A stretch of DNA of 64,000 nt from Neobacillus drentensis NBRC 102427 (GCF_001591445.1 NZ_BCUX01000012.1:1-64000); one strand, 5' to 3'. Counted from the stretch's first letter, positions 34,816 through 43,851 are shown. Notes: generated from the sequence alone by a model not told the origin. Numbers and translations: made by a program.

Positions 34816-36636
34816 ATGGAGGAACAACGAAAGAAACAACTCATCCTCGAGCGGTTTCATTACTCTCAGGATGAAGTGATTGATAAATCGTTTAACTGGC
34901 AACAGATGTGGCGCTTGCTGCAATACTTAAAGCCCTATACAAAAAATTTACTGCCTCTTTCATTTATGACAGTGATCATTTCAACAGCCATCCGTTTAAT
35001 CATTCCGATTTTAATTGGCGTCTATACCCTCGACAAGGCGATTGTTGAAAAAGATACAACCTTATTGCTCCAGCTGGTTTTCATCATTTCAGGGTTGTAT
35101 GTTTTATCCTATTTTGTCAATTTGCTAAGAATCCGCTGGATGAATAAGCTTGGGCAAAATGTCATTTATGATTTGCGGCAGCATTTGTTTACACATGTAC
35201 AGTCCCTATCACACAGGTTCTTCGACCAGCGTTCGGGCGGGTCGATTCTTGTGAGGATTATGAATGATATTAATTCCCTGCAGGAGCTGTTTACAAGTGG
35301 TGTTATTAATCTATTAACCGATTTTCTCCTATTGCTGTCGGTTATTATTATCTTATTTTCTTTGAATGCCAAATTAACGATTGCGATTATGGTGATTTTG
35401 CCGATCATGTTTTTCATCTCCACCAGCCTGCGAAAAAAAATCAGGCTGCAGTGGCAATCGGTTCGGCTCGTCCAGTCGAAGCTCAATTCCCATTTAAATG
35501 AAAGCATTCAAGGCATCCGCGTCACGCAGGCCTTTACCCAAGAAAAAGAAAACATTCAATTTTTTAAGGGAGTCAACCAGGAAAACTTTGAAACTTGGAA
35601 ACAAGCAGTCCATAAAAATGCCATGTTTGGACCGTTTGTCGAGGTCACCAATGCTTTGGGGACGGCCATTCTCATCTGGTACGGGGCTTTTCTTGTTTCG
35701 GGAGGTGCAAGTACAATCGGGGAATTTGTCTCCTTTGCCTTTTATTTAGGGATGTTCTGGGAGCCGATTTCGCGTCTTGGCCAGTTGTATAATCAGCTGT
35801 TGATTGGAATGGCCTCTTCGGAGCGGATTTTTGAGTTTTTAGATGAAAGACCGCTTGTGTCGGAGGCCTCCAAACCTATGATTCTCTCTTCTATTAAAGG
35901 GAAGATTGATTTTGAGGATGTGGAATTTTCCTATGATGGATCAAGAAAGGCGCTAAACGGTATTTCTTTTTCAATAAAAGCGGGAGAGACGTTTGCGCTT
36001 GTCGGCCATACGGGCTCCGGGAAGACGACCATTGCTAACTTGATCAGTCGCTTCTATGATGCTACCTCGGGTGTTGTCAAAATCGATGGCCATCCCATTG
36101 ACGAATTGTCGATTGTGGGTCTCCGCTCGCAAATAGGTGTGGTCCTGCAGGACACGTTTATCTTTTCAGGAACGATTATGGAAAATATTCGTTTTGGAAA
36201 TCCGGGAGCCAGTGACGAGGAAGTGATCGCTGCCGCGAAGGTAGTAGGAGCCGATTCGTTTATTAACCAGCTTGCGAATGGCTATCAAACGGAGGTGGAA
36301 GAGCGGGGCAATATCTTGTCGGTGGGTGAGCGCCAGCTCCTTTCTTTCGCCAGGGCCCTTCTCGCTGAGCCAAAAATTCTCATTTTGGATGAAGCCACCG
36401 CAAGTATTGACACGGAATCAGAGGTCAAGATTCAAAAGGCATTAAGAACGTTATTAAAAGGAAGAACAGCAATTATGATTGCCCACAGGTTATCAACAAT
36501 CCGGGAAGCCGACAACATCCTGGTTCTTGATCACGGTGATATCCTGGAGCAGGGAAATCATGAAAATCTCATGGCTAAACAAGGAATCTATTATGAATTA
36601 GTGAAAGCCCAATACAAAATGCTTGACCATGGGTGA
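34816..36636 (+). CDS. ABC exporter half-transporter, YfiC type (catalytic site intact)
   Basis: A 606-residue partner of the preceding protein. The membrane domain covers about 30-335. Walker A is GHTGSGKTT, Walker B ILILDEATASID with the catalytic Glu, and the signature is changed to LSVGE. The two proteins are complementary: one composite ATP site has both a catalytic Glu and a canonical LSGGQ, the other has neither. This is the usual asymmetric heterodimer. Translation is probably coupled to the upstream gene. Confidence 0.9.
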   Translation: MEEQRKKQLILERFHYSQDEVIDKSFNWQQMWRLLQYLKPYTKNLLPLSFMTVIISTAIRLIIPILIGVYTLDKAIVEKDTTLLLQLVFIISGLYVLSYFVNLLRIRWMNKLGQNVIYDLRQHLFTHVQSLSHRFFDQRSGGSILVRIMNDINSLQELFTSGVINLLTDFLLLLSVIIILFSLNAKLTIAIMVILPIMFFISTSLRKKIRLQWQSVRLVQSKLNSHLNESIQGIRVTQAFTQEKENIQFFKGVNQENFETWKQAVHKNAMFGPFVEVTNALGTAILIWYGAFLVSGGASTIGEFVSFAFYLGMFWEPISRLGQLYNQLLIGMASSERIFEFLDERPLVSEASKPMILSSIKGKIDFEDVEFSYDGSRKALNGISFSIKAGETFALVGHTGSGKTTIANLISRFYDATSGVVKIDGHPIDELSIVGLRSQIGVVLQDTFIFSGTIMENIRFGNPGASDEEVIAAAKVVGADSFINQLANGYQTEVEERGNILSVGERQLLSFARALLAEPKILILDEATASIDTESEVKIQKALRTLLKGRTAIMIAHRLSTIREADNILVLDHGDILEQGNHENLMAKQGIYYELVKAQYKMLDHG

Positions 36637-36651
36637 CCATGAGTGGGTCAT

Positions 36652-36696
36652 GGGGACGGTTCTTGTGGCCTTTTTGGGGCCGGGAGAACCGTCCCC
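36652..36696. repeat. GGGGACGGTTC palindromic repeat, copy 3
   Basis: GGGGACGGTTC (36652-36662) and GAACCGTCCCC (36686-36696) are perfect inverses. An inner GGCC/GGCC pairing extends the hairpin. It lies just after the exporter stop codon and before manA. Confidence 0.8.
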
Positions 36697-36732
36697 GAGC
36701 TATCAAATTTACATCATTAGGAGGAGGCTATT

Positions 36733-37677
36733 TTGCAGCCATTAATATTAAAACCTGTTTTTAAAGAGAGAATTTGGGGCGGAACGGCATTACAAAAGGA
36801 ATTTGGATATGAAATTTCATCAGAACTAACAGGAGAATGCTGGGCTATTTCTGCTCATCCAAACGGCCCTTCGGTCATTGAAAACGGTCCATATGCCGGC
36901 ATGACCTTGGACAATCTCTGGAGTGAGCATCCTGAGTTATTTGGAAGTCAAAAGAAAGAGGTATTTCCGCTGCTTACCAAGATTTTGGATGCCAATATGG
37001 ATTTATCCGTACAGGTTCATCCCGATGATGCCTTTGCAAAGGTGAATGAAAACGGTGAGCTTGGAAAGACAGAATGTTGGTATATTATCGACTGCAAAGA
37101 AGAGGCGGATATAATCTTTGGACATAACGCCCAATCAAAGGAAGAACTAATCCAGCATATTAATGAGGGGAAATGGAACGGCCTGCTGCGCCGTGTTAAA
37201 ATCAAGCCGGGTGACTTTTTCTATGTCCCAAGTGGAACGATCCATGCTTTGTGTGAAGGAACGCTCGTATTGGAAACGCAACAGAGTTCTGACACTACCT
37301 ATCGGGTTTATGATTTTGATCGCATGGATGCGGAAGGGAACCTGCGTGATTTGCATATAGAAAAGGCGATTGAGGTAACGAAAGTGCCTCATCACAATGC
37401 AATGAATTCGCCGCGAGTGGAGGAATTAGAAAATGCCATGGTTACGACTTTTGTGGATTCGGAATTTTTCTCTGTTTATAAATGGGATATCCATGGGAAG
37501 GTATCCTTTTCATTTGATGAGCAATACTTGCTTTTCAGTGTGATTAAGGGACAGGGATCACTCATCCATAATGGTGAAAAATATGAATTAGGGAAGGGAA
37601 CCCATTTTATTATTCCTGTTGGGTTTGGAGAGTTTGAGTTGGATGGAGAATGCGAGATCATTGTTTCGCATACTTAA
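36733..37677 (+). CDS. manA: Mannose-6-phosphate isomerase, class I
   Basis: A 314-residue cytoplasmic zinc isomerase converting mannose-6-phosphate to fructose-6-phosphate. Visible marks are KPVFKERIWGG at the start, QVHPDD and KTECWYI (zinc ligands), and FFYVPSGTIHAL. Length matches the short Bacillus ManA/Pmi/GmuF type. The start is TTG at 36733, preceded by GAGGAGG. It completes the route from N-glycan mannose to glycolysis with the ROK kinases upstream. Confidence 0.93.
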   Translation: MQPLILKPVFKERIWGGTALQKEFGYEISSELTGECWAISAHPNGPSVIENGPYAGMTLDNLWSEHPELFGSQKKEVFPLLTKILDANMDLSVQVHPDDAFAKVNENGELGKTECWYIIDCKEEADIIFGHNAQSKEELIQHINEGKWNGLLRRVKIKPGDFFYVPSGTIHALCEGTLVLETQQSSDTTYRVYDFDRMDAEGNLRDLHIEKAIEVTKVPHHNAMNSPRVEELENAMVTTFVDSEFFSVYKWDIHGKVSFSFDEQYLLFSVIKGQGSLIHNGEKYELGKGTHFIIPVGFGEFELDGECEIIVSHT

Positions 37678-37710
37678 TTTTTAAATCCTTTTTCAATAAG
37701 CAAAAGTAAA

Positions 37711-37895
37711 ATAAGCGGAGCTTTTCCGGTTAAATGCAGAATGGAGCTCGTTTAGGGGCAAATAAGGGGAGGTTTTCCGATTAAGCAAAGCAAAATCTCT
37801 CATTTTCGAATTTTTCGAGTGAATAGGTGGAATCTCTCCGTCTATTTAAGCTTTTTTTAGTCGTAATTAATAATTAAGCGGAATTTTTCCTTCTA
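37711..37895. repeat. Degenerate TAAGCGGA..TTTTCC repeat array, 4 copies
   Basis: Units resembling TAAGCGGAnnTTTTCC, mostly followed by a TTAA-like tail, start near 37712, 37763, 37824 and 37874, about 50-60 bases apart. They are imperfect: the second has GGGGAGG and the third GGTGGAATCTCTCC. Confidence 0.6.
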
Positions 37896-37976
37896 TATAT
37901 CATCTCGGGTGCTTAACCTGATCCCCCAAATCAAAAGAGTGGAGGCTCGGGCCCCCACTTAATAAAGAATAAAAAT

Positions 37977-38032
37977 AAAAAGCCTATTATATGCAAGTTT
38001 TCATACACTACTTGCGTATTTTGGCTTTTTTT
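37977..38032. terminator. Bidirectional terminator between manA and the amidase
   Basis: AAAAGCC pairs with GGCTTTT, with inner ATGCAAGT/ACTTGCGT. Runs of A before and T after let it serve both converging transcripts. Confidence 0.75.
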
Positions 38033-38128
38033 ACATTCATAAAAGATCCTGCCAATAAAAAAATGCCCGAAAACTCACCAGCAATGTAAAACAGCTTTAA
38101 GTCTACGGACAGTTTGGCTTTTAAGATT

Positions 38129-39025
38129 TCAACTTCTTGTTTTTTCGAGGCTTATAGATTTATAGGGCTCATATTTTGAATAAAGATCTTCACGGCGGGT
38201 GCGGTCTACAAAGGTAGTTGCGGCACCTGTTTTTCTATTTTCATATAGTTCATCAATGTCAACGGTACCAGTGACTACGGTATGTTTATTTGTTTCGGCT
38301 TCTGCCACAATTCCGTTCGGCGTCCAAGCCAGGTCGCAGGGACTGAGTATGGAGGAACGGCCAAAGCCATTTGGCAATGGAGCCCCAGGCTCACCTACAG
38401 TCGGACAGTGAACAAAATATACTTGATTTTCGATTGCGCGTGCCTGTGCCGAGTGGCGTACCCGCCAGAATCCTGCTTCCGTAAATGTGTAGGATGGACA
38501 GAAAATGATTTCCGCTCCATTTGCACTTAAAATTCGGGACACTTCAGGAATTTCCGCTTCATAGCAAACCGCCAGCCCGATTTTCGCAAGACCAATAGAA
38601 AATACCTCTAGCGTATCTCCTTCGGATGTTTGCCAATTTGCCTCAGCAGGAAAAATGTGCGTTTTTTTATGTTCTACATAAGACCCATCTTGATCAAAAA
38701 TATAGGCGATATTAAAATATTTATCTTCTCGCTTTTCTAGATGAGAGCCGGCGATGATGATTTGTTGTCTGCTTTGTGCAAGACGACGGAACAATTCCTT
38801 ATACTGAACGGTGTAATCATCTATCTTGGTTAATTCCGCAGCTGTTAACTTATCTGCATCCGGGAAACTTGCGAGGAGTCCTACTGTAAAAAGTTCTGGG
38901 AATACGACGTAATCTGTATCAGAAGGAACTTGGTCAATTAGTTCCAGCACCTGTTTTTCAAATTCTTCAAATGAATCTACTTTTTCTACACGAAATTGGC
39001 ATGCACTGATTTTAACTTGTTTCAA
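38129..39025 (-). CDS. Nitrilase-superfamily amidohydrolase
   Basis: A 298-residue carbon-nitrogen hydrolase. The triad is Glu44 (FPELF), Lys121 (HKKTHIFP) and Cys154 (AVCYEAEIPE). The superfamily includes amidases, omega-amidase, N-carbamoyl-beta-alanine and N-carbamyl-D-amino acid hydrolases; the branch cannot be fixed by eye. The TTG at 39025 is chosen because TAGGAGGGC lies just upstream; the open frame extends 18 codons further without a ribosome site. It is the last gene of the aminotransferase/dehydrogenase/amidase operon, so it probably frees an amine or acid for that route. Confidence 0.85.
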   Translation of the reverse strand: MKQVKISACQFRVEKVDSFEEFEKQVLELIDQVPSDTDYVVFPELFTVGLLASFPDADKLTAAELTKIDDYTVQYKELFRRLAQSRQQIIIAGSHLEKREDKYFNIAYIFDQDGSYVEHKKTHIFPAEANWQTSEGDTLEVFSIGLAKIGLAVCYEAEIPEVSRILSANGAEIIFCPSYTFTEAGFWRVRHSAQARAIENQVYFVHCPTVGEPGAPLPNGFGRSSILSPCDLAWTPNGIVAEAETNKHTVVTGTVDIDELYENRKTGAATTFVDRTRREDLYSKYEPYKSISLEKTRS

Positions 39026-39064
39026 CTTAAGCCCTCCTAAGAAGAATTGTGTTTTATTAATAAA

Positions 39065-39117
39065 AGTGCCTGACACCACCCTAATTCATCAACATGATTC
39101 GGGGAGTGACAGGCACT
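39065..39117. repeat. GTGCCTGACAC palindromic repeat
   Basis: AGTGCCTGACAC (39065-39076) and GTGACAGGCACT (39106-39117) are inverse repeats with one mismatch, lying between the dehydrogenase stop and the amidase start. A weaker relative, GTGACAGACAGGCA, appears near 48842. Confidence 0.7.
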
Positions 39118-39124
39118 GTCTGTA

Positions 39125-40639
39125 TTATTTATTACTAGGGAATGCAAATGACAAACTACTGTTTTCACTTGCTGATAACCAGCGTTCTGACACCGTTTTT
39201 GTCTTCGTATAGAACCGTGCTTGATCTGGTCCAAACATTTGTCCGTCGCCAAATCTTGAGCCCTTAAAACCAGCAAAGTTATGATAACCTACTGGAATAG
39301 GAATTGGTACGTTTACACCAACCATTCCTACATCAATTTCAGTGGTAAATTTCCTGGCTGCCAGTCCATTATTGGTATAGATCGTAACACCATTTGCTAA
39401 TTCTTGCTGATTAATTAGTTTGATTGCTTCCTCTAAAGTATCAACACGGACAATATTACGAACAGGACCGAAAACTTCTTCCTCATAAATTTTCATTCCC
39501 GGTTTAACATGGTCAAGTAACGTTGGTGCCAAAAAGAATCCTTTGTCATTTTTGGTAATGTCTTTATTACGGCCATCACAAACGATTGTTGCCCCTTCTT
39601 CTTCGCTGCGATCAACTGCTTTTATGATGTTTTCTTTCGCTTGAGCAGAAATAACCGGGCCATAATCAGCACCCTCTGAAAAAGCACCTACTTTTAAGCG
39701 ATCAATCTTTTCTTTTAAAATTTCTACCAAGCGATCAGCAGTTTCTTGTCCAACCGGCATTAATGTAGAAATGGCCATACACCGTTGTGAGGCAGCTCCA
39801 TACCCTGCACTGATGAAAGCATTCGCTACTTGTTCTAAATCAGCATCCGGCATAACCACCATATTATTTTTTCCGCCACCTAAGGCAACAACACGTTTGC
39901 CATATTTAGCGCCAGTTTCATAAATATAGTGGGCTACTGGTGTAGACCCAACGAAGGAAATAGCCTGTACAGCTGGATTTTCAAGTAGTTCATTTACTGC
40001 CTCTTTATCACCATTAATTACTGTCCAAATACCATCAGGCAGACCTGCATCTTTCCATAATTCACTAATATATAAAGCTGTCATAGGTACGCGCTCCGAA
40101 GATTTTAAAATAACAGCATTCCCAACTGCTACAGCCATGCTAGTTTGCGCTAAAGGCACCATGATTGGAAAATTAAATGGAGAGATAGCTGCCACTACAC
40201 CAAGTGGATATTTAGCTGAATAGGCATTAATTTGTCCACCTACATTTACGGAGTATTCACCCTTCATGAAATGAGGTGCATTAATAGCTAAATCTACTGA
40301 TTCTAATCCACGCGTAATTTCACCCATTGCGTCTTCTTCTGTTTTACCGCTTTCGATGCAGATTAATTCGATTACTTTATCTTTATTTTCCTTTAGCAAG
40401 TTTCGGAAATTCAGGACAATTTCCGCACGCTTAGCTACAGAGAGATCACGCCATGCAGGAAAGGAAGCTTCTGCTTTTTTTATTGCATCTTTCACTTCAT
40501 TTGAGGAAGCTAATGGTACTTTAGCAATAACCTCGCCTGTTGCCGGATTAAACACTTCCGAAAAACGGCCGCTTTCCCCTTTGATCATTTTTCCATCAAT
40601 AAAATGTGTAAGTTCTTTCACGTCAGTCATGTTTGGCAT
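39125..40639 (-). CDS. mmsA: CoA-acylating methylmalonate/malonate-semialdehyde dehydrogenase
   Basis: A 504-residue aldehyde dehydrogenase of the MmsA/IolA type. Cys287 in SQRCMAI is the nucleophile. The usual general-base Glu of hydrolytic ALDHs is absent (VALGGGKNN), as in the CoA-dependent branch. It would turn malonate semialdehyde into acetyl-CoA, or methylmalonate semialdehyde into propionyl-CoA, with loss of CO2. It lies 43 bases after the aminotransferase, which could make malonate semialdehyde from beta-alanine. No inositol genes are near, so a role in omega-amino acid breakdown fits better than inositol use. Confidence 0.92.
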   Translation of the reverse strand: MPNMTDVKELTHFIDGKMIKGESGRFSEVFNPATGEVIAKVPLASSNEVKDAIKKAEASFPAWRDLSVAKRAEIVLNFRNLLKENKDKVIELICIESGKTEEDAMGEITRGLESVDLAINAPHFMKGEYSVNVGGQINAYSAKYPLGVVAAISPFNFPIMVPLAQTSMAVAVGNAVILKSSERVPMTALYISELWKDAGLPDGIWTVINGDKEAVNELLENPAVQAISFVGSTPVAHYIYETGAKYGKRVVALGGGKNNMVVMPDADLEQVANAFISAGYGAASQRCMAISTLMPVGQETADRLVEILKEKIDRLKVGAFSEGADYGPVISAQAKENIIKAVDRSEEEGATIVCDGRNKDITKNDKGFFLAPTLLDHVKPGMKIYEEEVFGPVRNIVRVDTLEEAIKLINQQELANGVTIYTNNGLAARKFTTEIDVGMVGVNVPIPIPVGYHNFAGFKGSRFGDGQMFGPDQARFYTKTKTVSERWLSASENSSLSFAFPSNK

Positions 40640-40681
40640 CTACCTGTTCTCCTTTCGATTTAAAAAGCTGCTCTGCTATTT

Positions 40682-42034
40682 TTATAAAGATTCAATTGCT
40701 TGAACTAAGGTTGATAATATAAAATCTTTTTCCTCCAACGTAATATTTAATGGTGGAGATAATGTTAATACGTTGTTATATCCTGCTACGGTTAAACCAT
40801 TTTTTCCAATAATTAGTCGTTGCTCTTTACACTTTGCAATCACTTGATTGACCTTCTCAACAGGTAAAGGATTTTTTGTATCGCGGTCTTCGACTAACTC
40901 GATTCCAATAAGCAATCCTTTTCCGCGAATATCACCAACGTGAGGATGGTGTGAAATTTTAGCGTTTAATTCTTCTATTAAAATCGAACCCATTTGGGTA
41001 GATTGTTCAAATAAATTTTCTCGTTCCATAATTTCTAAGTTTTTTAGTGCAACTGCACATGCCGCCGGAGAGCCTCCAAATGTATTGATATGGCGGAAAA
41101 AGTCATAATTGCCGCTTTTAGTGAACTCTTCATAAACTTCTCTCTTTACTGCGGTTGCTGAAAGTGGCATATAAGCGCTGGTAAGTCCCTTTGCCATAGT
41201 AATAATGTCTGGCTGAACTCCATAATGTTGATGGCCAAAGGCTTTACCTGTACGTCCAAATCCACAAATGACCTCATCTACAATAAATAAGGCACCATGC
41301 TTCTCGCAAACTTCTTTTACACCTTTTAAGTAATCATCTTGAGGCATAATGACCCCGCCACCTGTAATAATCGGCTCCAATATCATCGCAGCAATGGTTT
41401 CTGAATGCTCCCATGTCATGATTTCGTCTACCGCTTTAACGGATGGTAAATCGCATGGATTCTTATATCCATCCTCATAGGAGCGATATTGATCGGGCGC
41501 TTTCACATGAATAAAACCTGGTGCTAATGGTTCGTATTTGTATTTCCTTTCTGCTTGACCAGTTGCTGCGAGAGCCCCCATTGAATTCCCGTGATAGGCT
41601 CGATAACGAGAGACAATTTTATAACGGTTGCCTTGCCCTTTTTGCTGGTAATACTGCCTGACGATTTTAAATGCTGTTTCATTTGCCTCAGAACCGCTAT
41701 TGGAGAAAAATACTACATAATCTCCACCTAATAAATCGCTGATTTTTTCAGCAAGTAAAATTGCTGTAGGATGCCCATTTGTTAATGGTGTATAGTTGTT
41801 CTCTAGAAGTTGGTCATAAGCAGCTTTTGCAATTTCTTCTCTGCCATAACCAACATTTACACACCATAATCCCGACATTGCATCTAAATAACGATTACCT
41901 TCAATATCTGTCAGCCAAGCTCCTTCGGCTTTTTGAATGATACTAGTAGCTTGTGGGTTATACGGCTTCATTGAATGCCATAGATATTTCTCATCTTTCG
42001 TGACTAAATTTTCACCTATTTGAACATTACCCAT
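40682..42034 (-). CDS. Class III omega-amino acid:pyruvate aminotransferase
   Basis: A 450-residue PLP enzyme of the class III fold. SGSEANE (113-119) binds phosphate, Asp253 in IVDEVICGFGR holds the pyridine nitrogen, and Lys282 in TMAKGLTS forms the Schiff base. It resembles beta-alanine or taurine:pyruvate transaminases. First gene of the minus-strand operon, followed by MmsA, which supports beta-alanine or 3-aminoisobutyrate as donor. A half operator-like ACACAATGTAAA lies about 70 bases upstream of its start. Confidence 0.9.
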   Translation of the reverse strand: MGNVQIGENLVTKDEKYLWHSMKPYNPQATSIIQKAEGAWLTDIEGNRYLDAMSGLWCVNVGYGREEIAKAAYDQLLENNYTPLTNGHPTAILLAEKISDLLGGDYVVFFSNSGSEANETAFKIVRQYYQQKGQGNRYKIVSRYRAYHGNSMGALAATGQAERKYKYEPLAPGFIHVKAPDQYRSYEDGYKNPCDLPSVKAVDEIMTWEHSETIAAMILEPIITGGGVIMPQDDYLKGVKEVCEKHGALFIVDEVICGFGRTGKAFGHQHYGVQPDIITMAKGLTSAYMPLSATAVKREVYEEFTKSGNYDFFRHINTFGGSPAACAVALKNLEIMERENLFEQSTQMGSILIEELNAKISHHPHVGDIRGKGLLIGIELVEDRDTKNPLPVEKVNQVIAKCKEQRLIIGKNGLTVAGYNNVLTLSPPLNITLEEKDFILSTLVQAIESL

Positions 42035-42104
42035 CCTGAGTCACTCCTTTACAATTTGTTTCTTCTATCTTTATTGTGAAGTGTTATGATCCTATTATCA
42101 TCAG

Positions 42105-42116
42105 ACACAATGTAAA
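42105..42116 (-). promoter_or_regulatory. Operator-like half site before the aminotransferase
   Basis: ACACAATGTAAA matches 11 of 12 bases of the arm ACATAATGTAAA found in the divergent PucR region at 43811. This suggests shared control of the two transcription units. Confidence 0.45.
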
Positions 42117-42161
42117 ATGTTTTGAAATACCGTTTCACATATTGCCAACCTATTTTTACGA

Positions 42162-42195
42162 CAAAAAATCCCTCTTACTATTTAGAAGAGAGATT
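42162..42195 (-). terminator. Terminator overlapping the end of the PucR gene
   Basis: Read on the minus strand, AATCTCTCTT pairs with AAGAGGGATT and is followed by TTTTTGT. The 5' arm lies within the last codons of the regulator. Confidence 0.65.
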
Positions 42196-43767
42196 CTCAG
42201 AATCGGTAGACTGGAAATTAAATTGAGTGGCGAGTACCATAAATTCAACAGCAAGACGCTTAGGCGGAAGCATATAATCACTTCCTATTAAGCTTTCAAT
42301 TTTTGATAAACGATGATATAACGTTTGACGAACAATAAATAGCTTTTCAGATGTCTCATTTTTCTGACAATTGCATTGAAGATAAACCTGTAATGTTACA
42401 ATCAAATTACCATTATGTTTAGCATCGTATTCATAGAGGGGCTCTAAATACTTTTTGGCTATATCCATAATGGCTTTATTTTTTTGCATCTGAAGAACTA
42501 ATTGATGTAAGTACAGATCTTCGTAAAAATAAGAAAAATGGGCAGCCTTACTTCGGATTAACAATGTATCCTGTGCCGTTTCGTAACTTTGATGGACTAA
42601 TTTATAATGATTTACAATCTGCCCGACAGCAGTAGTGACAGATAGATCTATATATTTATGATTCTTTCTAAAGTTCTTGATTTTCTCTATGCATTCTATT
42701 ATACGGGGTTTTATATCATTTCCATAGATATCCGCAATAACATAAATTAGCCTTTGTTTCTCCTCTAATAGAAATAAAACGAATCCTTTTTTTTCAAAAA
42801 CATTCCGAGAGTATAATTTGTAATAATTTAAATCATTTTCTTTTTTTGATTTCTTTATCTGATCAATTAATACAAAGTAAGAGCAATTTAATAAATGGTG
42901 AAAACTCTGTTCCAGTAGGAAGGAAGTGATCACAGAATCTTCAACTGATCCACTTAACCAGGATTCTAATAACATTCGAGAGTGCATATTTTGTTTCTCT
43001 TCTATGTATAAGCTGCGTAACAAATATTGTGATAGGGCAATAACAGTTCTATCCAATACTAACAATTCAAACTCATTTATAGTGCGATCCTCTGTGAAAA
43101 TACATACTTCCCCATAACGTTCTTCTAATATATTTACATCACATTTTGCAAAATGCTTTGATCTCCCTTTTGTTACATATTTGTCCCTTAAGTTCCTATA
43201 TATTTGGTGTTTCTCATTGGGAATAAACAACGGTTGCTGGCCGTTAATGATAAAGGCAACGTTAACGTTTAAATATTTATTAAGTCTCATTAAAATATGT
43301 TCGAAATGAGTGATTTTCAAAGTTAATTTGTTGATTTCTTGTGAATAATTCTCCAACCGTTTGATCATTTCATACTGTTGATTAATTAATATACTATGTA
43401 TTTCTTGTGTTATTTCAATAAATGGAACCATTTCGCTAAACACAAGAATCGGGAAAGAATGTAAATCAGCCAACTCGATTACTTGATGAGGTACTGATTG
43501 AATATGTTCACCAAACTCAATGCATAATCCGGCTGCTTCTTTTGCTATTAGTTGTTCTACAAAATTGAATAGAGTCTTTTCCTCAATGAGTTGGATTCCT
43601 GTGGTTAAAATTAATTCGTTGCCCTTTATTAAACTAGTGATTTCTTTCGATTCTAGTATATGAACCCACTTAATTGTATTAGATACTCCGCCATAACCTG
43701 CTATGATTTCCACTTTTTGAAAATGTTTTTTATCAAATAAATCTTGAACTGTTAGCGAATATGACAT
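42178..43767 (-). CDS. PucR family transcriptional regulator
   Basis: A 529-residue regulator with an N-terminal PucR domain (about 1-125; LTVQDLFDKKHF, GNELILTTGIQL), a central variable region, and a C-terminal PucR helix-turn-helix (HTH_30, about 440-525; QTLYHRLSKIESLIG). Family members sense purine-breakdown or amino-acid-type metabolites and control neighbouring catabolic genes. The ATG at 43767 follows GGGGGGAGGGTCAAA. It lies between the two divergent halves of the cluster and probably controls both via the inverted repeat at 43811-43851. Confidence 0.9.
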   Translation of the reverse strand: MSYSLTVQDLFDKKHFQKVEIIAGYGGVSNTIKWVHILESKEITSLIKGNELILTTGIQLIEEKTLFNFVEQLIAKEAAGLCIEFGEHIQSVPHQVIELADLHSFPILVFSEMVPFIEITQEIHSILINQQYEMIKRLENYSQEINKLTLKITHFEHILMRLNKYLNVNVAFIINGQQPLFIPNEKHQIYRNLRDKYVTKGRSKHFAKCDVNILEERYGEVCIFTEDRTINEFELLVLDRTVIALSQYLLRSLYIEEKQNMHSRMLLESWLSGSVEDSVITSFLLEQSFHHLLNCSYFVLIDQIKKSKKENDLNYYKLYSRNVFEKKGFVLFLLEEKQRLIYVIADIYGNDIKPRIIECIEKIKNFRKNHKYIDLSVTTAVGQIVNHYKLVHQSYETAQDTLLIRSKAAHFSYFYEDLYLHQLVLQMQKNKAIMDIAKKYLEPLYEYDAKHNGNLIVTLQVYLQCNCQKNETSEKLFIVRQTLYHRLSKIESLIGSDYMLPPKRLAVEFMVLATQFNFQSTDSENLSSK

Positions 43768-43810
43768 TTTGACCCTCCCCCCCAAAAAATACTTTATACA
43801 GAATAATATA

Positions 43811-43851
43811 ACATAATGTAAAACGGCAAATAGAACTTCTTTACATTATGT
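43811..43851. promoter_or_regulatory. Inverted-repeat operator in the divergent control region
   Basis: ACATAATGTAAA (43811-43822) and TTTACATTATGT (43840-43851) are perfect inverses 17 bases apart. Each arm also contains an ACATnATGT palindrome, with centres 32 bases apart, about three helical turns. It lies between pucR and the amidohydrolase gene. Confidence 0.7.

Larger units (their letters stand above)
37678..38128. other. Intergenic region between convergent manA and amidase genes
   Basis: No gene is seen. It holds a four-copy degenerate repeat array (37711-37895), a GC-rich hairpin near 37938-37961, and a long bidirectional terminator hairpin (37977-38032). The change from the glycan locus to an AT-richer region happens here. 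Confidence 0.6.
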
